Shown here: one piece after another, positions 24,826-32,359 of the stretch | How positions within the stretch are numbered: the first letter of the stretch is position 1 | Layout of the letters: each line of letters starts with the position of its first letter | Origin: Lachnospiraceae bacterium | Lineage (GTDB): Bacteria; Bacillota; Clostridia; Lachnospirales; Lachnospiraceae | DNA length: 43,663 nucleotides | NCBI GenBank assembly: GCA_020860645.1 | Contig: JAJBTX010000122.1 | Coordinates: 1 to 43,663 of the forward strand | Direction: 5' to 3' | Position numbers and translations under genes: made by a program | The notes under the pieces: model-generated | What the model saw: only the letters and a program-made list of their open reading frames with translations | What the model was told of the DNA's origin: nothing | Database searches by the model: none

Positions 24826-25514
24826 TGTCAGATCCATATAAGGTGCTGGGCCTGGAGCGTGGGGCGTCGGACGAGGAAGTAAAAAAAGCATATCGGACTC
24901 TAAGCCGGAAATATCATCCGGATGCGAATATCAACAATCCGAACAAGGCGCAGGCGGAGGAAAAATTCAAGGAAGTGCAGGCCGCCTACGACCAGATTAT
25001 GAAGGAGAAGGAGCAGGGCTACAGCGGCTACGGCAGCACGAACAGCTACGGCGGCTATGGAGATTTCGGCAGCCGGGGAGCCTATGGGGGTTATGGCGGT
25101 TACGGCCAGGGCCAGAGAAGCCGCGCGGGTCAGAGCGGCGACGACGGTTATCTGAACGCTGCGGCGAATTACATCCGCGGTGGGCGCTACAACGAGGCGC
25201 TGAACGTGCTGGCGGGCATGAAGGAGCGGAACGCGCAGTGGTATTACTTAAGCGCGGTCGCTAACAACCGCCTCGGCAATAACGTGGTGGCGCTGGAGCA
25301 CGCGAAGAAGGCGGTCGAGATGGAGCCGAACCGCATGGAATATCAGAGCCTGCTGCAGCAGCTGCAGGGCGGCGGCAGCTGGTATGACGAGATGAGCAGG
25401 CCCTACGGCGGCGCGAGCGCGATGGGGAACGATATCTGCTGCAGGATCTGTATCGCGAACATGATCTGCAATCTTTGCTGCCTGGGCGGACGGGGCGGCA
25501 TGATCTGGTGTTAA
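24822..25514 (+). CDS. J-domain (DnaJ-like) protein with Gly/Tyr-rich linker and cysteine-rich tail
   Basis: 230 residues. The J domain (about 4-65) has [19 protein letters not shown] and the invariant HPD in RKYHPDAN, so it should stimulate an Hsp70 ATPase. A Gly/Tyr/Ser-rich linker (about 66-105, [11 protein letters not shown]) follows, then TPR-like helices ([20 protein letters not shown]). The last 30 residues contain seven cysteines in hydrophobic surroundings ([18 protein letters not shown]). It lacks the DnaJ zinc finger and the substrate-binding domains, so it is not the housekeeping DnaJ. The start overlaps the preceding stop; an ATG at 24825 is the alternative. Confidence 0.9.
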   Translation: MMSDPYKVLGLERGASDEEVKKAYRTLSRKYHPDANINNPNKAQAEEKFKEVQAAYDQIMKEKEQGYSGYGSTNSYGGYGDFGSRGAYGGYGGYGQGQRSRAGQSGDDGYLNAAANYIRGGRYNEALNVLAGMKERNAQWYYLSAVANNRLGNNVVALEHAKKAVEMEPNRMEYQSLLQQLQGGGSWYDEMSRPYGGASAMGNDICCRICIANMICNLCCLGGRGGMIWC

Positions 25515-25521
25515 AACGTAC

Positions 25522-25550
25522 TTGCCTAAACGAATTTTTTATGGCATGAT
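25522..25550 (+). promoter_or_regulatory. Probable promoter of metA
   Basis: TTGCCT (25522-25527), a 17-bp spacer and CATGAT (25545-25550). The leader is short (about 40 nt), too short for a SAM riboswitch. Confidence 0.5.
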
Positions 25551-25594
25551 AGGGAATGCAGTAAATTTTTTAACGAGAGAATGAGGGATAAGAG

Positions 25595-26515
25595 ATGCCA
25601 ATCAGAATTCAGAATGATCTGCCTGCCAAAGAGATACTTGAAAAAGAGAACATCTTTGTCATGGACGACACCCGCGCGCTGAGTCAGAGAGTCCGGCCGC
25701 TGAAGGTCGGTATTCTGAACCTGATGCCGCTGAAGGAGGAGACGGAGCTCCAGCTGCTGCGGAGCTTTTCCAATACACCGCTGCAGGTGAATATTACCTT
25801 TATCACGGTTTCCAATCATCAGTCAAAACATACGGACATGAGCCACCTGAATAAATTCTATCAGACCTTCGAGGAGGTGCGCAAGAAGCGCTTCGACGGG
25901 CTGATCATCACCGGCGCGCCGGTGGAGCAGATGGAGTTTGAGGAGGTGGACTACTGGACAGAGCTGCGCGAGATCTTCGCCTGGTGCGAGTCCCATGTGA
26001 CGTCTACGCTTTACATCTGCTGGGGCGCGCAGGCCGCGCTCTACTATTATTATGGGCTTGAGAAGGTGCTGCTGCCGCAGAAGCTGTTCGGACTTTACTG
26101 GCATAAGGTTATGAACCGGAAGGAACCGCTTGTACGCGGCTTCGACGATTATTTTCTTGCGCCGCATTCCCGGCATACGACGGTCTCGCGGGACGCGATT
26201 GCCGCGACGCCGGAGCTGAAGATTATGGCGGAGTCGGAGGAGGCGGGCGTTTTCCTCTGCATGGCGGAGGACGGAAGAAAGATTTTCGTCATGGGTCATC
26301 CGGAGTACGACCGTGTGACGCTGGCAAAGGAGTATCGGCGCGATAAGGATAAGGGTCTGGATATCCAGCTGCCACGGGATTATTTCCCGGATAATGACGA
26401 CCGGAACCGCCCGAACCTGCAGTGGCGGGCACACGCGAACGCGCTGTACACAAACTGGCTCAATTACTATGTCTATCAGATCACGCCTTATGTCTGGGAG
26501 GATGATAAGGAATAG
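25595..26515 (+). CDS. metA: Homoserine O-acetyltransferase of the MetA family
   Basis: 306 residues, glutamine-amidotransferase-like fold. It acylates homoserine as the first step of methionine synthesis. The catalytic triad is visible: Cys142 in YICWGAQAALY, His235 and Glu237 in VMGHPEYDR. Residue 111 is Glu (GAPVEQMEF); in this family Glu at 111 goes with acetyl-CoA and Gly with succinyl-CoA, so an acetyltransferase is predicted although the gene is often named succinyltransferase. The N-terminal LNLMPLKEETELQLLRSF is typical. The gene has its own probable promoter and is 12 nt upstream of the next gene. Confidence 0.95.
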   Translation: MPIRIQNDLPAKEILEKENIFVMDDTRALSQRVRPLKVGILNLMPLKEETELQLLRSFSNTPLQVNITFITVSNHQSKHTDMSHLNKFYQTFEEVRKKRFDGLIITGAPVEQMEFEEVDYWTELREIFAWCESHVTSTLYICWGAQAALYYYYGLEKVLLPQKLFGLYWHKVMNRKEPLVRGFDDYFLAPHSRHTTVSRDAIAATPELKIMAESEEAGVFLCMAEDGRKIFVMGHPEYDRVTLAKEYRRDKDKGLDIQLPRDYFPDNDDRNRPNLQWRAHANALYTNWLNYYVYQITPYVWEDDKE

Positions 26516-26527
26516 GAGGGAAGGACG

Positions 26528-27520
26528 ATGGATGAACAGCGGTATGACTATGGCTTCTGCCCGAAGTGCGGAGCCCTGATGCAGAATGGAAAGTGTCCGA
26601 GCTGCGGTTATGCGAAGCGGATGAGCCAGGAAGGTTCGTCTGAGGCGGACTGGAGAGAGAGCGAGCCGCGCAGAAAAGGCATGTCCACCGGGGTGAAGAT
26701 CGTTCTGGTGGTCTGCGTGATCCTGCTTATTCTTCTGATTGTCTTTGTGGTACTTGGCGTGGTTGTCGGCTATCGTTCGTTTTCGGGCAGCAGCAATGGG
26801 ACGGAGGACCTGACAGAGGGCTTCTTCGATTTCTATGGCGGGGACAGCGACGACGATTACCTTTATGACTATGATTACGACTACGATTATGAGGAATATG
26901 TGCCGAGTGCGGACGACGATTATTATGAAGAGTTTGTGAGCTCCACAACGCAGGGCCTGAGCTATTCGGTGGACTGGCATTATGAGACGATCTATCCGGA
27001 CGATGAGCTCTCCGACGGCTATTTCAGCGTGGAGTATCCGACGTTGACGGGAGACGATGGGGAGCTGCTGGAAAAAATCAACGATGAGCTCCGTGAGCTT
27101 GCCTTTTTCTATGAGGATTACTACACGGATGAGGACGCTTACGTGTATGTCACGGCTTATGTGACCTATATGGATGAGGAGCTTCTGAGTGTTCTGTTTA
27201 ATTATGAGGTCTATGGTTCGAGCTCATCCCTGTACTGGCTTTCCGCTGTGAACTATGACATGAGCACGGGCAGGACGATCCCCTACAGTGAGATTCTGGA
27301 AGAGGAAGATGACGGGACGCTGGCACAGCGCTTTCGCTCGCAGAGCGAGACGCAGAACGGCTCGATCAGCGATCTCAGCGCGATGTCCGATGAGGAGCTG
27401 CTGGCATACCTGACGGACGACACGACGCGCGTGGTTTTCTACACGCCGGTAGGCGTGGAGCTCGGCTTTAATTATGACTCCGGCTGGGTTACGGTGACAT
27501 TGAAGGACAAGACCTTATAG
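26528..27520 (+). CDS. Zinc-ribbon, single-pass membrane protein with DUF3298/DUF4163-like extracellular domain
   Basis: 330 residues. The N-terminal zinc ribbon is CPKCGALMQNGKCPSCGYAK (about 11-30). A membrane helix follows (about 56-80, VKIVLVVCVILLILLIVFVV). Then comes a very acidic Asp/Tyr-rich stalk with DYDYDYDYEEY. The C-terminal domain (about 140-330) has YFSVEYPTLTGDDGELLEKI and SSLYWLSAVNYDMSTGRTIP, which resembles the DUF3298/DUF4163 (PdaC/RsiV-like) domain with its NYDxxTGxxI hallmark. In other bacteria this domain is outside the cell. Function is unknown. The site AGGAGGGAAGG precedes the ATG; co-transcription with metA and the next gene is likely. Confidence 0.72.
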   Translation: MDEQRYDYGFCPKCGALMQNGKCPSCGYAKRMSQEGSSEADWRESEPRRKGMSTGVKIVLVVCVILLILLIVFVVLGVVVGYRSFSGSSNGTEDLTEGFFDFYGGDSDDDYLYDYDYDYDYEEYVPSADDDYYEEFVSSTTQGLSYSVDWHYETIYPDDELSDGYFSVEYPTLTGDDGELLEKINDELRELAFFYEDYYTDEDAYVYVTAYVTYMDEELLSVLFNYEVYGSSSSLYWLSAVNYDMSTGRTIPYSEILEEEDDGTLAQRFRSQSETQNGSISDLSAMSDEELLAYLTDDTTRVVFYTPVGVELGFNYDSGWVTVTLKDKTL

Positions 27521-27532
27521 GAGGGAATTCCC

Positions 27533-27799
27533 ATGGTGGAGCGCGCGGATCTTTTCCATCTGCCGTTTTATAAGAAAGAGGCTTTCACCGGCTCCGACCG
27601 GGGCCTGCGTTTCTGGATCGGGAAGACGGAGGGCAATGAGGAGACCGTCCTGCGGGCCATTGTCTGGCCGGAGCCCTTCGCGCTGAAGCATACGCCGGAC
27701 GAACAGAAGGTTTCGAAGGATTTCGCCTTCTCGGAGGAAGGGCTGGACGGCGCGTATGAATGGATTATGAGTGAGGGCAGAAGTGCTTTAAATCTGTAG
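27533..27799 (+). CDS. Conserved-looking small protein of unknown function
   Basis: 88 residues, soluble, no signal or membrane helix. The sequence begins MVERADLFHLPFYKKEAF and includes DRGLRFWIGKTE and LRAIVWPEPFALKHTPDEQK; no family was recognised. The site AGGAGGGAATTCCC and the tight spacing (12 nt after the previous stop, 20 nt before prmA) indicate a translated gene within an operon. Confidence 0.7.
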   Translation: MVERADLFHLPFYKKEAFTGSDRGLRFWIGKTEGNEETVLRAIVWPEPFALKHTPDEQKVSKDFAFSEEGLDGAYEWIMSEGRSALNL

Positions 27800-27819
27800 A
27801 ACAGGAGGGAGCGGCGGCT

Positions 27820-28776
27820 GTGAAATGGAATAAATACACGCTGAGCACGACGGTGGAAGCGGAGGATCTGGTCAGCAGCATGATGATGGAGGCCGGGATC
27901 GAGGGAATTGAGATCGAGGATCGCGTACCCCTCTCCGAGAGCGAGAAGGCGCAGATGTTTGTGGACATCCTGCCGGATGCGGGAGAGGACGACGGGACGG
28001 CGCGGATCAGCTTCTATCTGGAGCCGGAGCAGGACAACGCGGCGATTCTCTCTGCGGTGATGGCCGGGCTCGACGAGCTGCGCGGCTGGGGCGTCAATGT
28101 GGGCAGCGCCTCGATCGAGGCGTCCCAGACCGAGGACAAGGACTGGGTCAATAACTGGAAGGAATATTTTCATCAGTTCTACGTGGATGATATTCTGATC
28201 AAGCCCTCCTGGGAGACTCTGAAGCCGGAGGATCAGGGGAAGCTGCTGATCGAGATTGATCCGGGGACTGCTTTCGGGACAGGCCTGCATGAGACGACGC
28301 AGCTCTGTATCCGCCAGATCCGGAAATATATGACGGCGGGTGCGGAATTCCTGGATGTTGGCACCGGCAGCGGCATTCTCTCGATCGCGGCGCTGAAGCT
28401 CGGAGCGGGGCATGCCTTTCTGACGGATCTCGACCCCTGCGCGCTCAGCGCAGTGAAGGAAAACATGGAGGTCAACGGGATTTCTGAGGCGGACTATGAG
28501 ATGCGGCTCGGAAACCTGATTGACGACAGCGCCGTGCAGGATGCGGCCGGTTATGAGAAATATGACATCGTGGCGGCGAATATTCTCGCGGAGGTGCTGC
28601 TTCCGCTGACGCCGGTCGTCGTGCGGCAGATGAAGCCGGGCGCGGTCTATATTACTTCCGGTATCCTCGCCGAAAAGGAGGATCTGGTTGTGCAGGCAGT
28701 CCGGGATGCGCATCTTACCGTGCTGGAAGTGACCAGACAGGGCGAGTGGGTGTCGGTGACGGCGCGGAAGGAATAG
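27820..28776 (+). CDS. prmA: Ribosomal protein L11 methyltransferase
   Basis: 318 residues, class I SAM-dependent methyltransferase that trimethylates ribosomal protein L11. The N-terminal substrate-binding domain is followed by the linker VNNWKEYFHQFYVDD, the PrmA hallmark PGTAFGTGLHETTQLC, the SAM loop FLDVGTGSGILSIAALKLG and the catalytic AANILAEVL. The start is GTG at 27820 with AGGAGGGAG upstream; no in-frame ATG is nearby. rsmE follows one base later. In Bacillus the order prmA-rsmE-mtaB is conserved; here extra genes separate mtaB. Confidence 0.96.
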   Translation: MKWNKYTLSTTVEAEDLVSSMMMEAGIEGIEIEDRVPLSESEKAQMFVDILPDAGEDDGTARISFYLEPEQDNAAILSAVMAGLDELRGWGVNVGSASIEASQTEDKDWVNNWKEYFHQFYVDDILIKPSWETLKPEDQGKLLIEIDPGTAFGTGLHETTQLCIRQIRKYMTAGAEFLDVGTGSGILSIAALKLGAGHAFLTDLDPCALSAVKENMEVNGISEADYEMRLGNLIDDSAVQDAAGYEKYDIVAANILAEVLLPLTPVVVRQMKPGAVYITSGILAEKEDLVVQAVRDAHLTVLEVTRQGEWVSVTARKE

Positions 28777-28777
28777 C

Positions 28778-29518
28778 ATGTACCATTTCTTTGTGGAGCC
28801 GGACCAGGTGCATGAGGACTATGTAGAGCTTCTGGGCGATGATGTAAATCATATGAAAAATGTCCTCCGCATGCGGGCGGGGGAGGAGATATCTGTAAAC
28901 GACGGCTCCGGACGGGAATATCGCTGCCGGGTGGAGTCGTACACGAAAGGAACGGCGCGGGCGACGATTATAGAGCGCCTGATGTCGAATACGGAGCTGC
29001 CGTCGAGGCTGGTGCTCTATCAGTGCCTGCCGAAGGGCGACAAGATGGAGCTCATCATCCAGAAGGCGGTGGAGCTTGGAGCCGCGGCGATCGTACCGGT
29101 CTCCTCGGCGCGCTGCGTTGTGAAGCTGGATGAGATGAAAGCCCGGAAAAAGCAGCAGCGCTGGCAGGAGATCGCCAGGAGCGCCGCCAAACAGTCGGGC
29201 CGCTCGCAGATTCCCACGGTGGAGCCGGTGCAGAGTTTTCCGGAAGCGCTGCAAAGCGCGGCAGAGCTCGATGTGCGGCTGATTCCCTATGAGAAAGAGT
29301 CTTCATCGATAGAACGCACACGCGGGATACTTTCCGGTATTGGAAAGGGGCAGTCGGTCGGCGTTTTTGTCGGCCCGGAGGGCGGTTTTGAGAGCGCAGA
29401 AGCCGAAGCCGCGGCAGAGGCGGGTGTAATTCCGATTACGCTTGGCAGGCGGATTCTGCGCACGGAGACGGCGGCGATCAGTATTCTGTCAATTCTGATG
29501 TTTCAGCTGGAGGTATAA
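28778..29518 (+). CDS. rsmE: 16S rRNA (uracil1498-N3)-methyltransferase
   Basis: 246 residues, SPOUT-class methyltransferase of the RsmE family. The N-terminal PUA-like part has YHFFVEPDQ and HMKNVLRMRAGEEI. The knotted C-terminal domain has KGDKMELIIQKAVELGA, IARSAAKQSGRSQIPTV and the SAM site GPEGGFESAEAE with LGRRILRTETAAI. It methylates U1498 of 16S rRNA in the decoding region. It begins one base after the prmA stop with AAGGA in the end of prmA. Confidence 0.96.
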   Translation: MYHFFVEPDQVHEDYVELLGDDVNHMKNVLRMRAGEEISVNDGSGREYRCRVESYTKGTARATIIERLMSNTELPSRLVLYQCLPKGDKMELIIQKAVELGAAAIVPVSSARCVVKLDEMKARKKQQRWQEIARSAAKQSGRSQIPTVEPVQSFPEALQSAAELDVRLIPYEKESSSIERTRGILSGIGKGQSVGVFVGPEGGFESAEAEAAAEAGVIPITLGRRILRTETAAISILSILMFQLEV

Positions 29519-29524
29519 AAGAAA

Positions 29525-30682
29525 ATGATGCAGGCATATCTGGACAATTCCGCGACAACGCGCTGCTCCGGACGTGTGGCCCAGACGGTTCAAAAGGTCA
29601 TGCTGGAGGATTACGGCAATCCTTCCGCGCTTCACCAGAGGGGTGTGGAGGCGGAACATTATGTGCTGGAGGCGAAGCAGTTTTTCGCGAAAAATCTGAA
29701 GGTAGATGAGAAGGAGATTTATTTTACGTCCGGTGGGACAGAGTCAAACAATCTGGCGATTATAGGGACGGCGCAGGCGAACCGCCGCGCCGGAAACCAT
29801 CTGATCACCACGGCGGTGGAGCATCCGTCTGTCGCGAACACGATGAAGTATCTGGAGAAAGAAGGCTTTCGCGTCACGTATCTGCCGGTGGACGGGGACG
29901 GCATTGTCTCTCTCGACGCGCTGAGAGAAGCTCTGGATGATGAGACGATTCTTGTTTCGGTCATGTATGTGAACAATGAAGTCGGGGCGGTGCAGCCGGT
30001 TGATGAGATCGCGAAGATCCTGAAAGGGTGTGCGAAGAAGCCGCTGTTCCATGTGGACGCGATTCAGGCCTATGGGAAATATCATATTTATCCGAAGAAG
30101 GAGGGCATCGACCTCCTTTCGGTCAGCGGCCACAAGCTGCACGGACCGAAGGGTGTCGGCCTGCTCTATGTGGACAGCCGGGTGAAGATTCATTCTATTC
30201 TCTATGGCGGCGGCCAGCAGAAGGGGCTGCGCTCCGGCACGGAGAATGTGCCGGGCATCGCCGGGATGGCAGAGGCCGCCCGCGAGTGCTATGAGAATCT
30301 GGATGAGAAGGTTGAACGCCTCTACGCGCTGAAAGAGCGCTTTGTGAATGGCATTGACAGGATTGACGGAGCATCCGTCAATGGGCGGACGGGCCGCGAC
30401 AGCGCGCCGCAGATCGTGAGCGTCAGCTTTGATGGCGTGCGCAGCGAGGTGATGCTGCACGCGCTCGAGGAACGGGGTATCTATGCCTCCGCGGGCTCCG
30501 CCTGCTCTTCACACAAACAGGCTGTCAGTCCGACGCTTGGCGCCATGGGTCTTGACAAGGAACGCGCGGGCAGCACGCTGCGCTTCAGTTTCTGCTTTGA
30601 AACGACGCAGGAGGAGATTGATTACTGCCTTCAGGCGCTTGCGGAGCTTATGGGACAGCTGCGGCGCTACGTGCGCAGATAG
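29525..30682 (+). CDS. Cysteine desulfurase, NifS/IscS-like
   Basis: 385 residues, PLP-dependent aminotransferase class V. It removes sulfur from cysteine to form an enzyme persulfide. The N-terminal AYLDNSATTR, the PLP lysine in SVSGHKLHGPKG and the catalytic cysteine in SAGSACSSHKQAVSP are all present. The next gene is thiI, and in Bacillus a dedicated desulfurase (NifZ) is paired with ThiI for 4-thiouridine, so the same use is likely. Starts at 29525 and 29528 are both possible; GGAGGT lies at the end of rsmE. Confidence 0.94.
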   Translation: MMQAYLDNSATTRCSGRVAQTVQKVMLEDYGNPSALHQRGVEAEHYVLEAKQFFAKNLKVDEKEIYFTSGGTESNNLAIIGTAQANRRAGNHLITTAVEHPSVANTMKYLEKEGFRVTYLPVDGDGIVSLDALREALDDETILVSVMYVNNEVGAVQPVDEIAKILKGCAKKPLFHVDAIQAYGKYHIYPKKEGIDLLSVSGHKLHGPKGVGLLYVDSRVKIHSILYGGGQQKGLRSGTENVPGIAGMAEAARECYENLDEKVERLYALKERFVNGIDRIDGASVNGRTGRDSAPQIVSVSFDGVRSEVMLHALEERGIYASAGSACSSHKQAVSPTLGAMGLDKERAGSTLRFSFCFETTQEEIDYCLQALAELMGQLRRYVRR

Positions 30683-30696
30683 GGAGGAAAAGTGTG

Positions 30697-31875
30697 ATGT
30701 ATCAGGCATTTCTGATAAAATACGGAGAGATTGGGCTCAAGGGAAAGAACCGCCATGTGTTTGAGGACGCGCTTGTGAGCCGGATTCGCTCCGCTCTGAA
30801 AAGAGCGGAGGGCAGTTTTCAGGTGACGAAGGAGCAGGGGCGTATCTATGTGGAGGCCGCAGGCGACTTTGACTTCGACGAGGCGGTAGAGGCGCTTCAG
30901 AAGGTCTTCGGCATCGTGGCGATCTGTCCGGTGGTGATTGTGCCGAATCGGGGAGTCGAGCCGCTCTGCGGGGACGTGCTCGCTTTTATGCGTGAGCTCT
31001 ACGGGGACAGGAGCATGAGCTTCAAGGTGCATACGCGTCGTGCCAATAAGGGCTTCCCGATGGAGTCGATGGAGCTGAGCGCCGAGCTCGGCGGCAGGAT
31101 CCTTGACGCCTTTCCGGCGATGAGGGTGGACATTCATCATCCGGAGGTCGTGCTGCACATTGAAATACGCGGGAAGATTTATCTCTACTCGGAGATCATT
31201 CCTGGACCGGGCGGTATGCCCCTCGGCACCAACGGACAGGGCATGCTGCTTCTGTCCGGCGGCATCGACAGCCCGGTGGCCGGTTACATGGTTTCCAGGC
31301 GCGGCGTCGGCATCGACGCGGTCTATTTCCACGCGCCGCCCTATACGAGCGAACGCGCGAAGCAGAAGGTCGTGGACCTTGCAAGGAAGATTGCCGTATA
31401 CACCGGACAGATCCGGCTTCATGTCATCAATTTTACGGAAATCCAGATGTATATCTATGATCAGTGTCCGCACGATGAGCTGACGATTATCATGCGCCGC
31501 TATATGATGCGGATTGCGGAGCGGCTGGCGCTTGCGAACGGCTGCCTGGGCCTCATCACCGGCGAGAGCATCGGACAGGTCGCAAGCCAGACGATGCAGA
31601 GCCTTCAGTGCACGAACGATGTCTGCACGCTGCCGGTGTACCGTCCGCTGATCGCCTTTGACAAGGAGGACATCGTCCAGGTGGCGAAAAAGCTCGACAC
31701 CTATGAGATATCCATTCTTCCCTATGAGGACTGCTGTACGACCTTCGTGGCGAAGCATCCGGTGACGAAGCCGCGGGTGGAGGTCATCCGCCGCTCGGAG
31801 AAGAAGCTGTCGGAGAAAATCGATGAGATGGTCGAGCGGGCGCTCGCGGAGGATGAAGTGATCACCGTGTGGTAG
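30697..31875 (+). CDS. thiI: tRNA 4-thiouridine synthetase ThiI
   Basis: 392 residues. The N-terminal ferredoxin-like domain has FLIKYGEIGLKGKNRHVFED. The THUMP domain (about 60-165) binds tRNA. The ATP-pyrophosphatase PP-loop is LLSGGIDSPVAGYMVSRRG, and the C-terminal half has ITGESIGQVASQTMQSL and ILPYEDCCTTFVAKHPVTKP. It adenylates U8 of tRNA and inserts sulfur supplied by a desulfurase. It has no rhodanese domain, as in Bacillus and most Firmicutes. ATG 30697 lies 8 nt after GGGAGGA; a GTG at 30694 is the alternative. Confidence 0.95.
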   Translation: MYQAFLIKYGEIGLKGKNRHVFEDALVSRIRSALKRAEGSFQVTKEQGRIYVEAAGDFDFDEAVEALQKVFGIVAICPVVIVPNRGVEPLCGDVLAFMRELYGDRSMSFKVHTRRANKGFPMESMELSAELGGRILDAFPAMRVDIHHPEVVLHIEIRGKIYLYSEIIPGPGGMPLGTNGQGMLLLSGGIDSPVAGYMVSRRGVGIDAVYFHAPPYTSERAKQKVVDLARKIAVYTGQIRLHVINFTEIQMYIYDQCPHDELTIIMRRYMMRIAERLALANGCLGLITGESIGQVASQTMQSLQCTNDVCTLPVYRPLIAFDKEDIVQVAKKLDTYEISILPYEDCCTTFVAKHPVTKPRVEVIRRSEKKLSEKIDEMVERALAEDEVITVW

Positions 31876-31884
31876 AGTAAGAAA

Positions 31885-31911
31885 GGGCTGCCGTACACAG
31901 TACGACAGCCC
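31885..31911 (-). terminator. Terminator of the reverse-strand HPr-like gene
   Basis: GGGCTG.CGTAC and GTACG.CAGCCC arms (31885-31911) form a stem around ACA. On the - strand the stem is followed by TTTCTTACT, so it best serves the gene ending at 31928; it may also act as a weaker stop for thiI. Confidence 0.65.
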
Positions 31912-31927
31912 GGGAACTGCAGGTGCT

Positions 31928-32161
31928 TTAGTCCACGATGTAGGGAGCGAGTACGGCGAGAATCTCGTCCGCGTTGCTCTCGGAGTGAATATTCAGCTCG
32001 ATCGGCTTTGAAAGATCCAGGCTGAAGATGCCCATAATGGATTTTGCGTCGATCACATAGCGCCCGGACACCAGATCGAAATCATTGTCAAACTTTGTGA
32101 TCTCGTTTACGAACGCCTTTACTTTATCAATCGAATTTAAAGAAATATGTACCGTTTTCAT
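31928..32161 (-). CDS. HPr-like protein lacking the phospho-histidine (Crh-like)
   Basis: 77 residues, HPr fold. The C-terminal half matches HPr well: the regulatory serine segment AKSIMGIFSLDLSKPIEL contains Ser41, equal to Ser46 of HPr. The N-terminal active-site loop GxHARPA is replaced by NSIDKVKAF, so the histidine that carries PTS phosphate is missing. In Bacillus, Crh shows the same combination and acts only in HPr kinase/CcpA carbon regulation. A similar role is inferred here. AAGGAGGAC precedes the ATG on the - strand. It is the only - strand gene in the window and has its own promoter and terminator. Confidence 0.88.
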   Translation of the reverse strand: MKTVHISLNSIDKVKAFVNEITKFDNDFDLVSGRYVIDAKSIMGIFSLDLSKPIELNIHSESNADEILAVLAPYIVD

Positions 32162-32224
32162 TGCATGTCCTCCTTCGGGTGGTTGTGTTTGCTTTGCTCA
32201 GAGCAACAGGCCCTGATCAGTTAT

Positions 32225-32253
32225 ATAATATCTATTCACTGCCTGAAAGTCAA
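32225..32253 (-). promoter_or_regulatory. Promoter of the HPr-like gene (reverse strand)
   Basis: Read on the - strand: TTGACT (complement of 32248-32253), a 17-bp spacer and TATTAT (complement of 32225-32230). Confidence 0.8.
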
Positions 32254-32263
32254 TGAAAATGTG

Positions 32264-32279
32264 CGTAACAAATGTTACG
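32264..32279. promoter_or_regulatory. 16-bp palindrome between the divergent HPr-like and mtaB promoters
   Basis: CGTAACA-AA-TGTTACG is a perfect inverted repeat with a 2-bp centre. It lies 10 bp upstream of the reverse promoter's -35 and 26 bp upstream of the mtaB -35, fitting a shared operator. Confidence 0.55.
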
Positions 32280-32305
32280 ATTCACAGCCGTCCGGAAATG
32301 TGGAG

Positions 32306-32334
32306 CTGACGCGGCAGTGGCTGTGAATTATAAC
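32306..32334 (+). promoter_or_regulatory. Weak promoter of mtaB within a 10-bp inverted repeat
   Basis: CTGACG (32306-32311), a 17-bp spacer and TATAAC (32329-32334). ATTCACAGCC (32280-32289) and GGCTGTGAAT (32319-32328) form perfect 10-bp arms around the -35, one ending just before the -10. Confidence 0.45.
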
Positions 32335-32359
32335 GAGAGAACGAAAAACCGGAGGGAGT

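Noticed and set aside
25515-25594. SAM riboswitch or T-box before metA
   Set aside because: The gap is only 80 bp with no matching stems or conserved core.
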